Shown in pieces: positions 13,034 through 28,000 of a stretch of 64,000 nucleotides of DNA. Under the pieces are notes generated by a model. The model had not been told where the DNA came from. It saw nothing but the letters and a program-made list of their open reading frames with translations, and did no database searches. This DNA is from Varanus komodoensis (lineage: Eukaryota > Chordata > Lepidosauria > Squamata > Varanidae). The stretch's first letter is position 1; each line of letters starts with the position of its first letter. The stretch covers positions 28,920,863 to 28,984,862 of the forward strand of contig NW_025336481.1 of the NCBI RefSeq assembly GCF_004798865.1. Reading direction: 5' to 3'. The translations under genes and the position numbers were made by a program.

Positions 13034-16000
13034 AATTTCCGACAGAGTCAGACAATAGTGCTTTAGTTTGGCAAATATCTAGTCAGGACCAGCCCTCCCA
13101 TGAACTCACATCGTGTGGCCAGGAGGGCCCACCACTGTTGTTCCGCCACCTTCAACAGGTGTTCTCCAGCTGCTCTTTCACCACAAGATTTTCTGCAGCA
13201 AGTAACCTACCCACCATCTATCTCTAGTTCTGTTTTGCCCCTCACTCCTGCCACTGCCCCATCAGTTCTATGAAAGCCATACAGCTGGCAGTAATGGCTG
13301 TGGGGCTTTCACAAGGGCTCACTCAGGTCTCATGAGATCCAGTAAGTAGCTTCTTCTAGCTGTGCAACTGTCCATAGAGCTGATGTGATAGCAGCCAATG
13401 TAAGGGAAAGAAAGGCATGTGCAGCATGGAAAGGAGCATGTGATACAGCAGAAGAGGGAGCATGACATGCCATATCTGAGAACCAATGTGGTGTCGTGGT
13501 TAAGAGCATGGGACTGGGTCTCAGAGGATCTGGGTTCTAGTCCCCACTCAGCCATGGAGCCAACTGGGTGACTTTGGGCCAGTCACAGACTCTCAGCCCA
13601 GCCTACCTCACAGGATTGTTGTTGTGGGGATAAGATGGAGGAGGAGAATGATGTAAGCTGCCTTGAGCCCTTTGTAGGAAAAGGGCAGGATATAAATCGA
13701 AAAATAATAAAATATCTGAGGAGTATGTTGTGGTGGAGGTGGCACGTCTTCTTTCGTGCTTCTAGTGGTGAGTGAGCTTGTCCCAGGGCTGAATCCAGCA
13801 CATCCTTTATCGTTTTAAATAAACTCATGAGAATCTTAGATACTACTTTTTAGATGGAAAGGACAAAGTGCCGTGTTGGTTATGCAATGGCTCAAGGTAG
13901 AAGACCTGTAAAAGACAGTGCAAGAAGCAGGCCTTGTCCTAGGCTTTGGGGAAAAACCATGCCCTCTTGACCTACACAAAGGAAACAAAAGGGCATGTTC
14001 ACATGACGTGAGAAACCATGGTGAGATATTGCCATTGTGGGTCTTTTGCCATCCAAACCCAGTTCCTGAGTTGCTGTGTGGTAGCATTCTAAGGTTTCTA
14101 TGCATCAATGAAGCTCTTCTGGCTGTCCAGACCCAGAATCACCATATTACCATTGTTGGTATGGAAGCACCATAGAGTCCACTGGCATGAGCAGCTGTGG
14201 AAGTGGCAACTTCTAGTCTTCAAACTCTAATGCTCTCAGCTCCTTAGCAATAGGCTCTTCATTGTTCACTTTATTCTCATTGGCCAAGTGACGTGTCCAT
14301 CTTGCTGTTTCTTGAGACAGTGTAAAAAGAAACAGAGATAAAATAATGGAGAAACTATTTTCATTTAGTAAAAAACCTCTGTGGGGACTGGAATGGCTAG
14401 AAAATGCCACAAACATGCAGGTACACTTGGGACGGGGAAGTTAGGAGTCTTCCTCACTGCAGTGGACCAATCAGGAGAAGGCTGCTGCAGTCCATAGGTA
14501 AGAATAGGGAAAGAATGGGAATTTCACTAATGGAAGCTGCTGGGATGTGTAGCAAGGCTGGGAGGACAGAGTGGGAGTGTGGGTAGTGTACTCCCTGGCT
14601 CACCACATGATCGTCTGGCCAGTAAGTTTGGGTAAAAAAGAGCATGTCATGGAAACAGCACAGGATTGTTTTCCATGCCACAGGAACCCAGCCAAACAGT
14701 TCAGATTGGAAAGAAATCCCCTGTTTCCTCTTTACCAATTTCTAAATAGTGCAGAAATGTAGGGGCAACCTTCTATATGCTATTTCCACTTTCCATTATT
14801 TTTTCTGCCTGACAAGGTACAATGGAGTCTGGCCAGAAATGCTGGAGAAGAATGAATAGTTGCAGAATTAGTAGCACAGTTCTGTTGTATATTAAGGATG
14901 TTTCTATCAGTTCCTTTAAGTAAGAAGATGGAGAATAGAGTAGCTTAAATAGTTGTGTATCCCTGTTTGTCAATAATATTGTTTAACACAGGCCCACACA
15001 ATTTCTGATCCACCAGGTTGAATAGAATGCATAATATGGCTGGATAGAACCATCCCCACCCACCCCTTGGATTTAAGGAAGCTGTCTGTTTTTGCTGTCT
15101 GAGATTGCCAAGACCAGGTGGTTTGGGCATGCAGCACATTGTCAGGTACCTTGCAAGCTGGTGGGCTGCTTTCAGACAGGTAGATCAAGTGATGTGCAGA
15201 AGTTGGTGTACCTGATTTAACTCATTGATTGGTTGAAAGGGAAACTTTCACGACACCTCTAGCTATATACTCCCAACACCCTCACACTTGGCTGTCTAGT
15301 ATTGCAGCTGAAAGCAATAGGCACATTTAGGCATATTTAAAGTAACTGAAAGAGCAGAATAAAACCTGATCCTTTTAGTAGAGAGAGAAAAATTAAAACG
15401 GTGGGATGGCAAAATCTCATTATGCAATTTAAAAATTATAGCATCCGCTTGTTTATGCAGTTGGAACAGGAGTAGTACAAGTCACAACATGTCCTTCCCT
15501 GACCCTTTGCCTTATTTTTATCTATTCAGATGTTGCCAGAGCGATTGAACTACTGGAGAAACTGCAAGAATCTGGAGAAGTACCAGGACACAAGCTACAG
15601 TCTCTTAAAAAAGTACTGCAGAGTGAGTTTTGTACAGCTATCAGAGAGGTATGGCAATGATTATCTGGCAGTATTTATGGGGAATGGGGAGACTACAGCT
15701 TTTCATTCAAATAGAGGGCACAAGCCACTTCAGTTTCTTCACTACCATGGAAATAGGTGAACATTGCCACATGGCATTTCTGTAGGAGCCATTGGCTTGT
15801 GTCCAGAATTGCTGCTGCAATGAAAAAAAAATGAAAATTTGTAATACCACAAGAACCACATGAGGTCTAATCTCTCACCATCTGTACCCATCCAACAGGA
15901 GGTTTTCAATTGAGGTTTAAGGATACACAGCAGGCTATCATTCCGCAAGTGTCAGTGCTGCGTAATTTCTATCACATGGAATATTAGGGAGAACTTTGTG

Positions 16001-19000
16001 AAAAGAGCTAATTATAGGACTGTTGTTTGATTCTGGCTGCATTCCTATCATCCCAGGGACCATAGCATTTGTTGGATCTCTAGCTCTAAGAGTGAAGAGG
16101 GAGATCTGATTGTGTGAACCTTCTCCATGGACAGAGTTTCTGAAGTGCCAAGGCTCATATCAGAGAATGCAAAAGAGAAGCCTTCCAGGGCATACCAGGA
16201 AAGGCTGTGGATCCATTCTTTAACACTGCTTGAAAATAACTGTTTTAGTTGGAATTTAGCAAACATCTCAGCTTTCTTCCTTGGTTTCTTTTGGTTTATC
16301 TGCCACTCTCCTGATTGCAGTAGGAAATCTGTTACTTATTTAAGCAATAGCTAAATCAACCCTAGGGTACCCAGGCAATAGCAGTACATAGATGAAACAC
16401 TGTTTTTAATTAAGGAATTTCTTTATGCCTAGAAGAAACAGCAAGCACAATGCGAAGTAGTTTAATGTGCAGTGGGTTGTATCCAATAGTATCCTTCTGC
16501 CCCTCTCCTGGACCTCTAAAATCAAATTGAGAGGACCCTTCAGAGCAGAGATGGAGAGCTTCCATGTAGCTGCAGGGTAAAGAAGGAAGGGAAGCTCTTG
16601 TTATGTTAATGTAAGTCTGGACTTAATGTTTGATTTAATCCACTTTATTTATGTTGGATTTAGCCAACATTGTTATTTTATTTTAAAGGAAATACTGTTT
16701 TTTCCCTTATCAACTATGGTACTTTCTATGCTTATCATCTTTAAGGTCTTTAATTTGATCAGTAAAAAACTTCTAATTGATGACAGGATGTATCATAGGT
16801 TTATCTTTATATCTATATATACTACTTAATGAAGATAAGCCTTGTTATCCCTGCAACATTGCTAGAAAAGTTCTCTATCACAGTTCTATTCATTTGTAAA
16901 AAGAATTCTGAATTGCAGCCAACATCTAGCCTTTGTAGCAGGTGCAAAATCCAGGAAAACAGAAAATTACTTTGAGCATGGTTCACTATTGGTTCAATGA
17001 ACTAAAAGCTATCTAGTCAGACTTATAATAGCTTCAAAAGGCTCTTACGGGCTATCACACAACGCCTGCAGATTCTGCTTTCACACACACCCCATTAGGA
17101 GCAAAAACTTAAGTTCACTTTAGTAATGTAGTCCTATACATTTATACTCAGAAGTAAGCTGAGATTAATAAAGCTTATTCCCAGGTAAGTAGGTATAGAA
17201 TTGAAAACTGGCAAAGCACTCATGTGGTAGAGAGAGAATCTACCTCTTTATAAGTCCTACAAAATGGGTTTGTGGGGGGTTGGTCCATTTTCTTTTCTCA
17301 TCCATCTTTTTCTATATTAATGGTCCCCTCCTGCTGACCTTAAAGGGAGGGGAAATTACTACAGCAGCTCCAGTGCTGGTTTACATTTCTTCCCTTGTAA
17401 GGAGCATATCAGGGAATGAAGGCGCTTTGGATCTTTCGGAAGTTGTCTTTCAAAAATCATAAGTATCTACAGTCATTTCAGCAGTGTTGGAGAAATATGT
17501 AGAAAGCATCATATTTCTCCCAGTAATCTCATCAGGTCTGAGGACTTTGCTGCAATAAGCATTTGCTCCAATTTATCCACTGGTGGATTAATACCCCTGA
17601 CCACAAATCATACCGGGAATAGCAATAATGAGCAACCTTTAAAAATCTCCCAAAACATTTTTTTGTTTAGGGGGTGAGGAATTTGGAACATTATATACAG
17701 ACTTTTAATTGTAACTGTTCTCCCTCTGAACTCCCAGTACCTAACCCTGTGAGGGTTCACAGCCCCTTGCCTGGCACTCATGGCTGGCAGCTGCAATGCC
17801 ACAATGTCTGAAAGGGCAACACAAAGAAAAGCCATTTTCTCTGCCTTGCTTCACTCTCCACTTTCTTCCTTTTCTCTTCTCTGAGTTGTCAAAGTGATCT
17901 TATAATAAATATGTCTCATAAAACTTGCCTTTAATAGTTAACAAGAGGAGAAATGGAAAAACCTTCTTCCATATGCTCACTATTAACACTTTTCTCAAAC
18001 TATTTTATGTCTTGTGTTTTGTCAAATGAATGGGCTATTACTATTCCTAGAACAGCCGCATAAGTAGTTCGGCTGTCTGAATCTACCCAAACTAGCTTCA
18101 CATTTCCAGTACATTCTCTGTCCCTTCCCCATGATGAATTTATATGCAGAGGTAGAACTTCAGTAAAGTTGTTATAGGGTTAATTTTCCCTGTGAACTGT
18201 ACATTTGTAAAATGTCTCAAGACTCATTTTATTCAACTTCCTATACCATAGCAGATATTCAAAAGCAATTTCTTTTCCATTTAGGAATAAGAATGGTTGG
18301 AAAATATGTGGGAGAAATTTTCAGCGCATCGCTAGCCCTTCCTTCCTTGTATTGGCAGTCAGAGAGAAAAGCACTGGAGGGACTCAGTCTGGTTCTGAAG
18401 CTGAGATTATGGCTGCCCTAGGGCCACCTAGTGAGTTCATAGTAGAAGCAAGTTTCCACCTGGGGACTTCCTGATTCATAGCTCAATTGCTTAGGCACTG
18501 CAGTACACGAGCTGCCTTTTAACACCAGATTTTGTACACATATGCCAGTTGCTGTAATTATAGTGTAAACAATTGTCACAAAATTTGCTATAAATATTTA
18601 CAAGAAGAGTGGGAGCAGGATTTTAAATTTAACAGTAAAGATAATAGTACAGCAGTGGTTGGTTTATCCTACAATATTTCTTCCCTTCTGGTATACATTT
18701 CTTCTCTTCTATAGTGTTCCACACTTTGAATAATTTTCAGGTGTAGTCACTACCCCTAAAAAGAGGATATTGCAGAATTGGAATAAGTGCAAAAGGGGGC
18801 AACTAAAATGATCAGTGGTTTCCTGTGAAGACTCATATGAGGAAAAGTTGCAACATCACAGAAAAAGGATGATATGATAGAAGTGTACAAAATTATACAT
18901 GGTGTGGAAAAAGTTTATAGGGAGATATGTTCTTTCCCTCCCATAATACTAGAATCTGGAGTCATTCCATGAAGGTGATTTCTGGGAGATTCCGGGCAGA

Positions 19001-22000
19001 TAAAATGAATACATAGTTCACACAACATATAGTTAAACTATGGAATTCACTTCCACAAAATGCAGTGATGGCCACCAATTTGGATAACTTGAAAGGGGAA
19101 TTGGACAAAGTCATGGAGAAGGCTGTCAGTGGCTACTAGTCCTGATGGCTATATGCTACTTCTAATATCACAGGCAGTATACCTATATGCATCAACTGGA
19201 AAACATGGGTGGGAAGGTGTTGTCACACTCATTTCTTCCTTGTGTGTATCCTGTGAGCATTTGATTGTCCATGATGTGAACAGGATGACGGACTAGATGG
19301 ACCTTTGATATGATCCAGAATGACTGGATCTTATGCTCTAATATCCTTTCTTTCCACACAGGATGCAGAGCAGGTTCACACATTGTGAAAATCTTGTGCA
19401 TGAAGTGGGCAGATGGACCATTTGTGTACAAGATTTGTGATAGAGCAAAAGAGAAGGTAGGAATTTAGCTGGTGTTTATATATCTGGCCTTGAATGATCT
19501 GCTACCCAGTCATTATTTGTCCACATGTTTAGGAGTCATGACTTCGAAGCCCCATTTCCCCCTTCTCTCCATTTCTTCCTGAAAGGATCGACAGAGCTCT
19601 TCTAAGCTGATATACATCAGTATTACTATTGCCAGATTCAGTTGTAGTCCTGAGAACAAAATGCCTTGTCAAAATTGAGTATGCTTGGCACATCAGCTTC
19701 CCCAGTACATAGCAACCTTCTGGTCAGGATTCAACCATCTTCCATGTATACAGATTAGAGTCCCCCTAATAGGTCTTTAGCAGGTATAGATTGGAAATAT
19801 CTCCTAGTTCTCTCCTTTTACTTTCACTTTGCTGGATTGTTCAAGGATATCAATGGCCCCTTTCTTCCTGTGTTTATGCTGAACATTCTCTGCCCCAAGT
19901 GTCAAAGCGCCTCCTACAGAGGTGTCCCAAGGCCACATGGCCATGCTAGATTAAAAGATCTATCTCCCACATCAAGCCCCTCCCCTGATTCTAATGAACT
20001 CTGTTCCTTATGAAAATGTGTGCTCTGCTGAATATGATGAGCGATATCTGTTCTTCACAAGTTGAACTGAGATCCTCTTAACAGTTGCCCACCATAGGGT
20101 ACTTTGTAAGTAAACTATTTTGTTTCATTTGCTTGTTACCTATCAGTGGCCCCAGCTCCCAAATCCCTTTGACTGTACACTTCTGATACCTGAAGCATCC
20201 ATGTCAGGCCTCACCTTTATGCTATGCTTTTTGACTGAGGGGGGTTCAAAGGCTGCAGTTGCTCAGCAGTGACTAGGGAGTTGCCCCTTTGCCCAGCAAC
20301 ATCAGTAACCTGCAGGTCCTAGAGTTCCTCTTACTCGGGACTTCATGAATTGAGAAGTGGTGGCAGACATAAACTGAGAGTGTTGCAGGCTGACCACAGC
20401 TTGTCTCTCTAGTGCATGGCCTGTCCTGCCTAGCAGTAAGGCATGTTTTCTCCTCTGACTGGAAACTAAAGTTGGAAAGAAGGAGGGGGATGTAAAATCT
20501 ATACTGTCCTCTTTGTGCACACCCATGAAGCTTAGCAGCTCAGCAGCTAGGGAACGGGCACTCATGCCTTACTTGAGGGTTTCTCCGAGGCAGCTAGTTG
20601 GCTTCAGTGAACAAAATGCTGGGCTAGATGGACCCTAAAGCAGAATGCAGTGATGTTTACCATCTACATTTAGTAGGTTATACTTCCTGTGGTTGAAGTA
20701 GTGCACCAACCAGAATATTTGTCAAATGGCAAACTTGTAAAAAAAGGTACTGTTTCACATGCATTAAATTCCTCAGCTATGCTTCTACAAAGCCTTGAAT
20801 ATCATGAATCAGAACCTTTAGGAATGATAGCCCTTTTAGTATATCAGCTTGCTCTCATTAATTGCAAATTACATGAGTGGGCAGGGCAAGCCAAGATTTT
20901 TTGAAGAAGAAGCTTTGTTAAGCCTATTTACAGTTGCTACATCCTGATGACTTCACTGCAGGAGATCTAAAATGACTGGTACTGTTACATTTACGTGCTG
21001 TTTGAACCGATATCACAAATGTAGTACCGTGGAACTCAGAGTGACATTAAAAAAAATCCTCATGTTTAATCAGAGCTTTCCTATTGATTTCAAGATAAAA
21101 ATATCAATTGCAGTGGGGGGAATTGCAGGGATGCTAGCAATGTATATCGTCTCAGCTGTGCGATTGCTTAGATAACCCTGGAGAGGGGAGGAAAAAAACT
21201 AATGAAAATGCTAGCACAAAAAGCCTGACTAGCTAATGATAAAATATTGATGTGTTTCTCTTGTCAGTCCCTTAAATATACTCCTGGTGCTTTCTTTTTG
21301 ATAAACAACCCCCCTGTGCAGATGGTAATTCAGTTTAGATATTGCCACAGTTACTTATTGTTACGTAAGGTTTGTTTGTTATGTAAGGTTTGTTTATGCA
21401 TTTTGCCAACCTGTTTCCTTTTCTTGCAGTTTGTTCTAAATTTCTGCTTAGCTCTGTAATACTACAGTTAGGCCTATAAAATTATAGGATAAGCACTTGT
21501 TATTCTCATCTTCATCCACTACTGAGAAAACACCTTGCTAGTATTGCACTTGACTTGGAGAGGAACAGCACTCCTTCCTCCGATTTGCATTCCTGCTCAT
21601 TAGCACAGTCTTTTGGGAATCTTCTTCTGAACAAAGCCTAGTAAAAAGAGGAGTTGCACGGAAGACATGGACTGGATATAGTTTCTAATCTTGTAGAAAG
21701 CGAAGGGGCCTAGAGAGCTTCTCATTATGATTGCAGTTATCGCATGAAGTAGCCATCACATGGAGGTCATTTTGCACAGTTTCTGTTTGATAAGTATAAT
21801 ATGAAGACTTTACCCCAGGAAGGGTTAAAGGTGAACCTTGATTTAGTTCTGTATCCCCTCCTTCATAATAAATCAGTGCTTAAGTGCATAAGAGATTCAG
21901 TGTGGAGTAGTGGTTAAGATACAGGATTGGGACTGAGGTACTAGTCCCCACTTGGCCATGAAGCTCATTTTGGATTATTTTGGGCCAGTCATTGACTCAC

Positions 22001-25000
22001 AGCATAATCTACCTCATAGGGTTGTTGTTGTGAGGATAAAACAAAGAGGAGAAGGATTATGTAAGCTACCTTGTATCCCTTTCAAGAAGAAAAAGGCAGG
22101 ATATAAAATAATTAATAAAATTTCTGAGAGGCATGTTCTATAGGATTTGAAATTACATATAAAGATAAATACTCCTCTTCCTGTCACTATCGTAAAATCA
22201 GTGAAGTGCCTTCTTTTTAGTTTTCTGGGAAAAAACCCCACCATTTTATCAGATGGCTTTTTCTTTTTCATGCATTCCTGCCATTCGGTAATTAAAAATG
22301 CCAGGAATTAAAATTCTGCAGCAAGCTAAATAAGTTCATTGCAGGTTTGAGGTCGTTAATGAGTCATCATCTCCCTGGCATGAGGCAAAATGACACATAG
22401 CTTTACTGCAAGGCATCCAATTGTTCTGACAGCTGGCGTAATGATGCAGATGTTTATCTCCAAGGGGAGCCTGTGAACACCATCCTGCTAGAAACACATG
22501 ACCTCTTTCAAATTAATAAGCAAGCATCACGCCAAAGCACTAGCAACATAAAATGACCAATTTTTGTTACAATACGCATCTAAAGTTGCTTTATGCTTAG
22601 CCAGACCATTGTTCCTTCTGACCCTGTATTGTCTGCTATGCCTGGCACATACCCCACCACCTACAACCTCCTTTAAAATAGGAGGTACCAGGGAAGCTTG
22701 TAAAGCATTGAGAGCCAGTGTGGAGTAGTGGCTAAGAGTGTTGGACTGGATCTCAGGTGACCTGGGTCTGTGGAACCAACTGGGTGACTTTGAGCCAGTC
22801 ACAGTCTCTCAGCTCAACCTATCTCACAGGGTTGTTGTTGTGGAGAGAAGACAGAGCAGGAAAAGGAGAATAATGTTAGCTGCTTTGAGCTCTTAAAAAA
22901 ATAAAACCAAAAAATGAGATATAAATCCAAATTAATAAATAAATTGGAACTGAGCTTGTTTTAAGGCAAACAGCTATGTAAAGTTGACAGGAGGATCTTG
23001 TGGGAAAGAGAAGCTAACATAGATATAGAATGGGATAGCAAAGAGAATTAAGCCTATTAAAATATTGGTTCAGTAGGCCTAGTTTATGTTGTAGGGCAAG
23101 GCTGCATAGACACTGCAATGCACCCAGCAAATAAGCTACACAGTGGGTGGTTTACAGATAGCATAATGTCCACCTAACAGATGATCAGGTTCATTTTCTG
23201 CTTCGGTCCGCATGTCAGCATCACTCATGGCACAAACCAACTCGTCTGACCCTTCCCCACTCCAGTCGTGACCCCGTTTTGTTCACTGTCATCTGTAGCT
23301 TCCAGAAGAGATGCTCTGACCACTACAGAAACCTCTGTGTGACTCTTCAGTAGAAATCCCCAGGATGGTTTGCATAAAAGGAAATAGGAAAACAGGTAAA
23401 AGTGCATGTAAAACAAATTAGAACTCTCAGAAGACATAACATGTAAGCAGGGCTAAGCTTACTTTTTCAAGGCCTGAGCAAATAAAAAGGTCTTCACTTA
23501 TAGTGAAAAGGGGAACAGTATAGATGTTAGTCAGACTTCTCTGGAAGTGCTTGATAATCAGGGTGTCACCATTTCATTTCATTTCATTTCTATGCTTCCT
23601 CATAGCCCATAGGGCTCTCTGAGCAGCTTACAATATAACAGGAAAAATACATATTCTGTAAAAATACAATAATACATTAGAGCAATACAATCAGGCAATA
23701 CAATATTCAACTGTAAGCAAGACAAAATCAAAACTAAACTTAGTACAATAATATAATATAATACATGATACAATACAGGGCATAATAAAATGAATAATAA
23801 TAATAAGATACAGCTATAATCCCCCCCACACCACTGAGGAACCCTCTCGCAGGAACCAGCCATGAGAATTTAGATGGTAGGACTGTTCAGGGAACTTTCA
23901 TAAGAAGATATTAATGTCCAGAATGGCTCATGATGTGTGTTATCCTTGCACATTTTAAATAGAACACAAGCTTTCCTAAAGTAATAGGCAGAACAATTTC
24001 TGTGGGCAGTGGCTAACCTTACGAACGTGCTTAAACCAGGAGTGGGCAACTGCAAGAGCTTCCATGGACATTCTCCTCTTTGCCCAGACCTCTTCCCACT
24101 CAGGCTACATTTCTCCTAAATTTTTAAAAATATTATAACAGGAAAGGGTTGTTTGCCAGTGAAACTTAGGGGTAAATCACCTTGCAGCAGTGGGGAGCTC
24201 TAGAAGGGTAATTTAGCTTGCTTGCAAGCCCAGTCAGACCCTTGCACCACTGCATTGTGGTTATGGAGAAAGAAAATTGCAGTATTTACATTGTAAGCAT
24301 GTTAAGTTTTGCATTTGTAGTGCTACGGATGCTATTTTTTCCTAAAATAATTGCCACTGCCAAGTTCAGCAGGGTACAGAGGATGTGTGCCTCTTGCCCA
24401 CGCTTCCTTTAAACAGAGCCAGGCTATTCAGTTCTACTCCAGCCGTCTAATCCACTGTTTGGGGCAGAGACTTGTCACAGATCTGTACCTGGGATCTTTT
24501 CAGCTAATAAGCCAACAAGAAGTGAACTAGGGAACTTCTGTATGCAAAGCCACTGTCCTATAATTCCTCTCTGATTAACAGTGACAGAAAAAGTTGATAT
24601 AGTTTTTTCACCTTTTTTTCTTTCTCTTTTGTCTTTTTGGTAAGCTTCATTTTCATTTCATAAAGCCTTGGATGTCATTATGCTTTCTGCTGAAGAAGTG
24701 TAATATTAATTTAAGTTGCTTCAGTGGCAAAGAATGATTAGGACTGCCAGAATCTTGCTTGTGCATATATGATCAGTAGATTTTATAGATTACTGAACTG
24801 AACATCCATCAGCTTCCAAATGAGCTATTAAGGAATCAGTTTCATTGGCTCATGGTTGTTGACTATTGTCATGGGTGGGAGACTGAAGACAAGCTTTATT
24901 TTATCTTTGCAATTGTTTTATTGATGATATTTGTAATGCTTAATTAGCTTGCAAACATTCATGATTTGTTTTATTTTTATGTGGTTGACAACCCTAATAA

Positions 25001-28000
25001 TTATGCATCAGCTCATTTTAGTATATCACTGACTGTCATGTCTAGGAGTCAAGTTCTATTTTCTCTATTCGACATATGGCACATTCAGTATGGATTCAGT
25101 ATGGAAGAAATCTGATTGTTGTTGTTTTTTATAATAAAGGATCAAAAGTAGGGAACCGTCTTAGTGGTCTGATTTGCACAATCACGCAGTGATAGCTCAT
25201 TAGATGTTTGAGGGCTGTTTCCCCCTCCCACAAGCCATGCTAGCCGGGTTCACCTGACATGTCAAACCATACAACAGCCTCAGCTTCCCCCAGTTCTAAT
25301 CTCGTACGAAGTTTTTTTGTTTTTTGTTTTTGCAAGGGTCTGCTAACTATAGTAAACAGTCCACACTGTCAGTTATTTAGGCCTGTTCGTTTGACTTAGT
25401 TCCCAGAAGCATTGAAGATGATGAGTTACTTCCAATTTCACATGAAATTTCACTCTGCCTGCACCACGAGTCTTCCCCTTCTTCATCTCCTTACTGTACT
25501 TGCCACACCACCACAGGGTCCCCAACCTTCCAGGGTAGATTAGATTGTTGTTTTGTTACACTGAGTTATGTCGAGTGATGTTAAATTACATTGTTACCTC
25601 ACATTTAAATACACTCACAACACAAACAGTTTCTATGAAGCAAATACAGGCTTCTTATTTCAGATACTTGTAGAAAAGCAATTTGTTTAAATTTATCTTG
25701 TATTCACTTTTAAAGACATAAGTGTAACAGTGTAAACTCCAGTGGTGGAAATGCTCCCCCCCCCGAAAACAAAACAAAACAAAAGGTCTAAAATAGAACA
25801 ATACCCCGTAACTACCTGAACTTGCATCATTCTATAGCCAGAGTGGGGAACCAACATCTGACAAAATATTGTTGGATTAAAATACCAATTGCCCATGACT
25901 AATGGTAACGCTGAATGCAAATGATGGGAGTTAGAGTGACAAGTAGTCGACCCCTGATCTCCAGGAATAGGACAAGCCACTAAGTGCACAATCCTATGCG
26001 TATTGAGACAGAAAAGAGTCCTACAGTTTCCCAGCATGCCAGCTACCAGGGAAATGCTAGGAGCTGGAGGACTTTTCTATCTCAGCCTGCATGGGATTGT
26101 GCCCGAGGTGGTATCTTTAAGTACCTGCAGAAGAGCCGTATGTCCCTTTGAGCTGGTTCTACAAGCCAAGCACAAAACTTGACTTGCTTATTTGTTGCAA
26201 ATAAGCAGCACATCATCATATCCAACAGACTCTCAAATGTTTTCAAAATTAATGGATGGATTGTTACATTATTTAAACTTTGGCAAAATTCAATTGAAAC
26301 AAACATTCAAATGAAAGCAATTTTGATTTGATTAGTTATCACCAGTAAGTCATAGTACATTAAATTAGCCCTGAAATTATTATGGATGTCTTGAGATGAT
26401 TTAGTATTTGATTAGAATTACAGGACAACAAATTCAAATGTAACACGCATACCTTTAGATATTTCCCCTGCACTAGGTTTCCTCCTGCTGACTCATTTTG
26501 AGTACAGTTCATTTCTATGTAATTATAAAAATTCCCAGAAATAAAAAGAGACAGAATCTAACTCCCTGCTGAGCATACAGACACATTTAATCATTCTTGT
26601 ATCTCACAGTACCTCCACATGCTACTACAATATTTTTCTCCTCTTTGCAGGGGAAATAGAACTATTGTCCTTATTTGTGCATATGATAAATTTCAGAAGG
26701 TGTTAGACCGACCTTCCTTCTTTCCTTCCTTCCTTGCAGTTTAATTTAATTTAATTACAATTTTAATTTTAACCTACCATACAGAACAGTTGTACATACA
26801 AAGTTATTTTAGTCATTAAGTATGCCACCCAATGGGTGGTAGATCTTACCATGTAATTTGAAGGACTTGCTGGGAAAATATTATTAAGTCTTTTGTTAAT
26901 TGATATAATATAGTGGTTTATTTGTTTGTGTATAATATCTCCTAATTTCAGATTATATTATTTAAAATAAAAAGTGCATTTCTATTGATAGAAAGTTATA
27001 GGTGTTTATTTCAGAAGGTTTCTGTTTAAAAAAAAAGTCATGCTTTTTCTCTCAGTTTTTGAGGGAGTGATATGGGTAGATGCCAAGGAATATGTTGAGA
27101 CGATTTGGCATATATTTATTTAACCTTAGCATTATATTTGTTTCCAAAGTTTTATATGTAGGAGGTAGAACTTCAGGTTGGGGACATCAGCATGTAGTAG
27201 AAAAAGAACAGATGGTCATCAGACCAGAGCAGATTTGAAGCCACCTGAGGACATTAGCATAGCCTTCACAGCCTTCTGTTAGCAAAAATGCCCAGTTCAG
27301 ATTGTGCATGGATAAATATTCTCATGATAAAGATTAAGAGTAATTTTGCCTTCCCTGGAAGAATCCCTGATTAAAGATTAAAAAATTTTAAGATTAAAAA
27401 GAACACTGTGATGTGTCAGAGGAAAGCTCTCACCAAAACCATCCTGCTCCCACCAAAATAAGGCCAACAGTAAAAGAGAAAGCTGCTGCTTCTGTATTTC
27501 TCCCTACATTATTAAACTTCCAGAAAAAAAACTTCAGAACCCATTTCCAGCGCCCTTATCTTACTGTCAACCCTGTCTGAGAAAAGAAATCCAGAAAACA
27601 ATTGCTAAGAAGGTACTGCATTGTTTTTTATCTGCTCTTGAACATTGTGAACAAACTTCAACAGTTCATGTTGCCAACTGGCTTTTTCTTTTGTCAAAAA
27701 ACCAGGCAAGACAAGCCAGGTTCAAAGTGTCGTGCATACAGTGTCATGTAGCCACAAGGTTCATGCTGCAGGCATATTTGCTCTGCATGTAACATGTCGT
27801 ACTCGTATTTCTTACATTAAAAATATAAAGCAGGAGTGGGCAACACGTGGCCACACACATAAACACATGCAGTACACCATGGAAGAAAAATAAGGAAAAC
27901 ATGTATCCATGGTACAACTGAGCACCAAAATAATCAAATTTAGTTTTGCATCTCCCCAACCCACAAAATATGGAACTTTTAGGGATCTGTTGCTGATGCA

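Larger units (their letters stand above)
667..15529 (+). other. LIN7A: LIN7A intron 1 (14.9 kb)
   Basis: No further exon was recognised. The intron holds the tail of the CpG island (to ~1090), MIR/SINE fragments near 2.8, 7.7 and 9.1 kb, a (TCCTC)n array at 6.9 kb, a T12G21 homopolymer junction at 9.28 kb, the hAT-satellite composite at 9.6-10.9 kb, an L2-type LINE end at 11.46-11.97 kb, a CA/GA microsatellite with an assembly gap at 12.8-13.0 kb and a SINE with target duplication at 13.5 kb. I see nothing recognisable in 2940-6400 or 13730-15500. Confidence 0.85.

Noticed and set aside
13487-13560. A functional tRNA gene from A-box and B-box motifs
   Set aside because: The motifs belong to a SINE head followed by SINE core and tail with a target duplication. 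The same applies to the other SINE copies.
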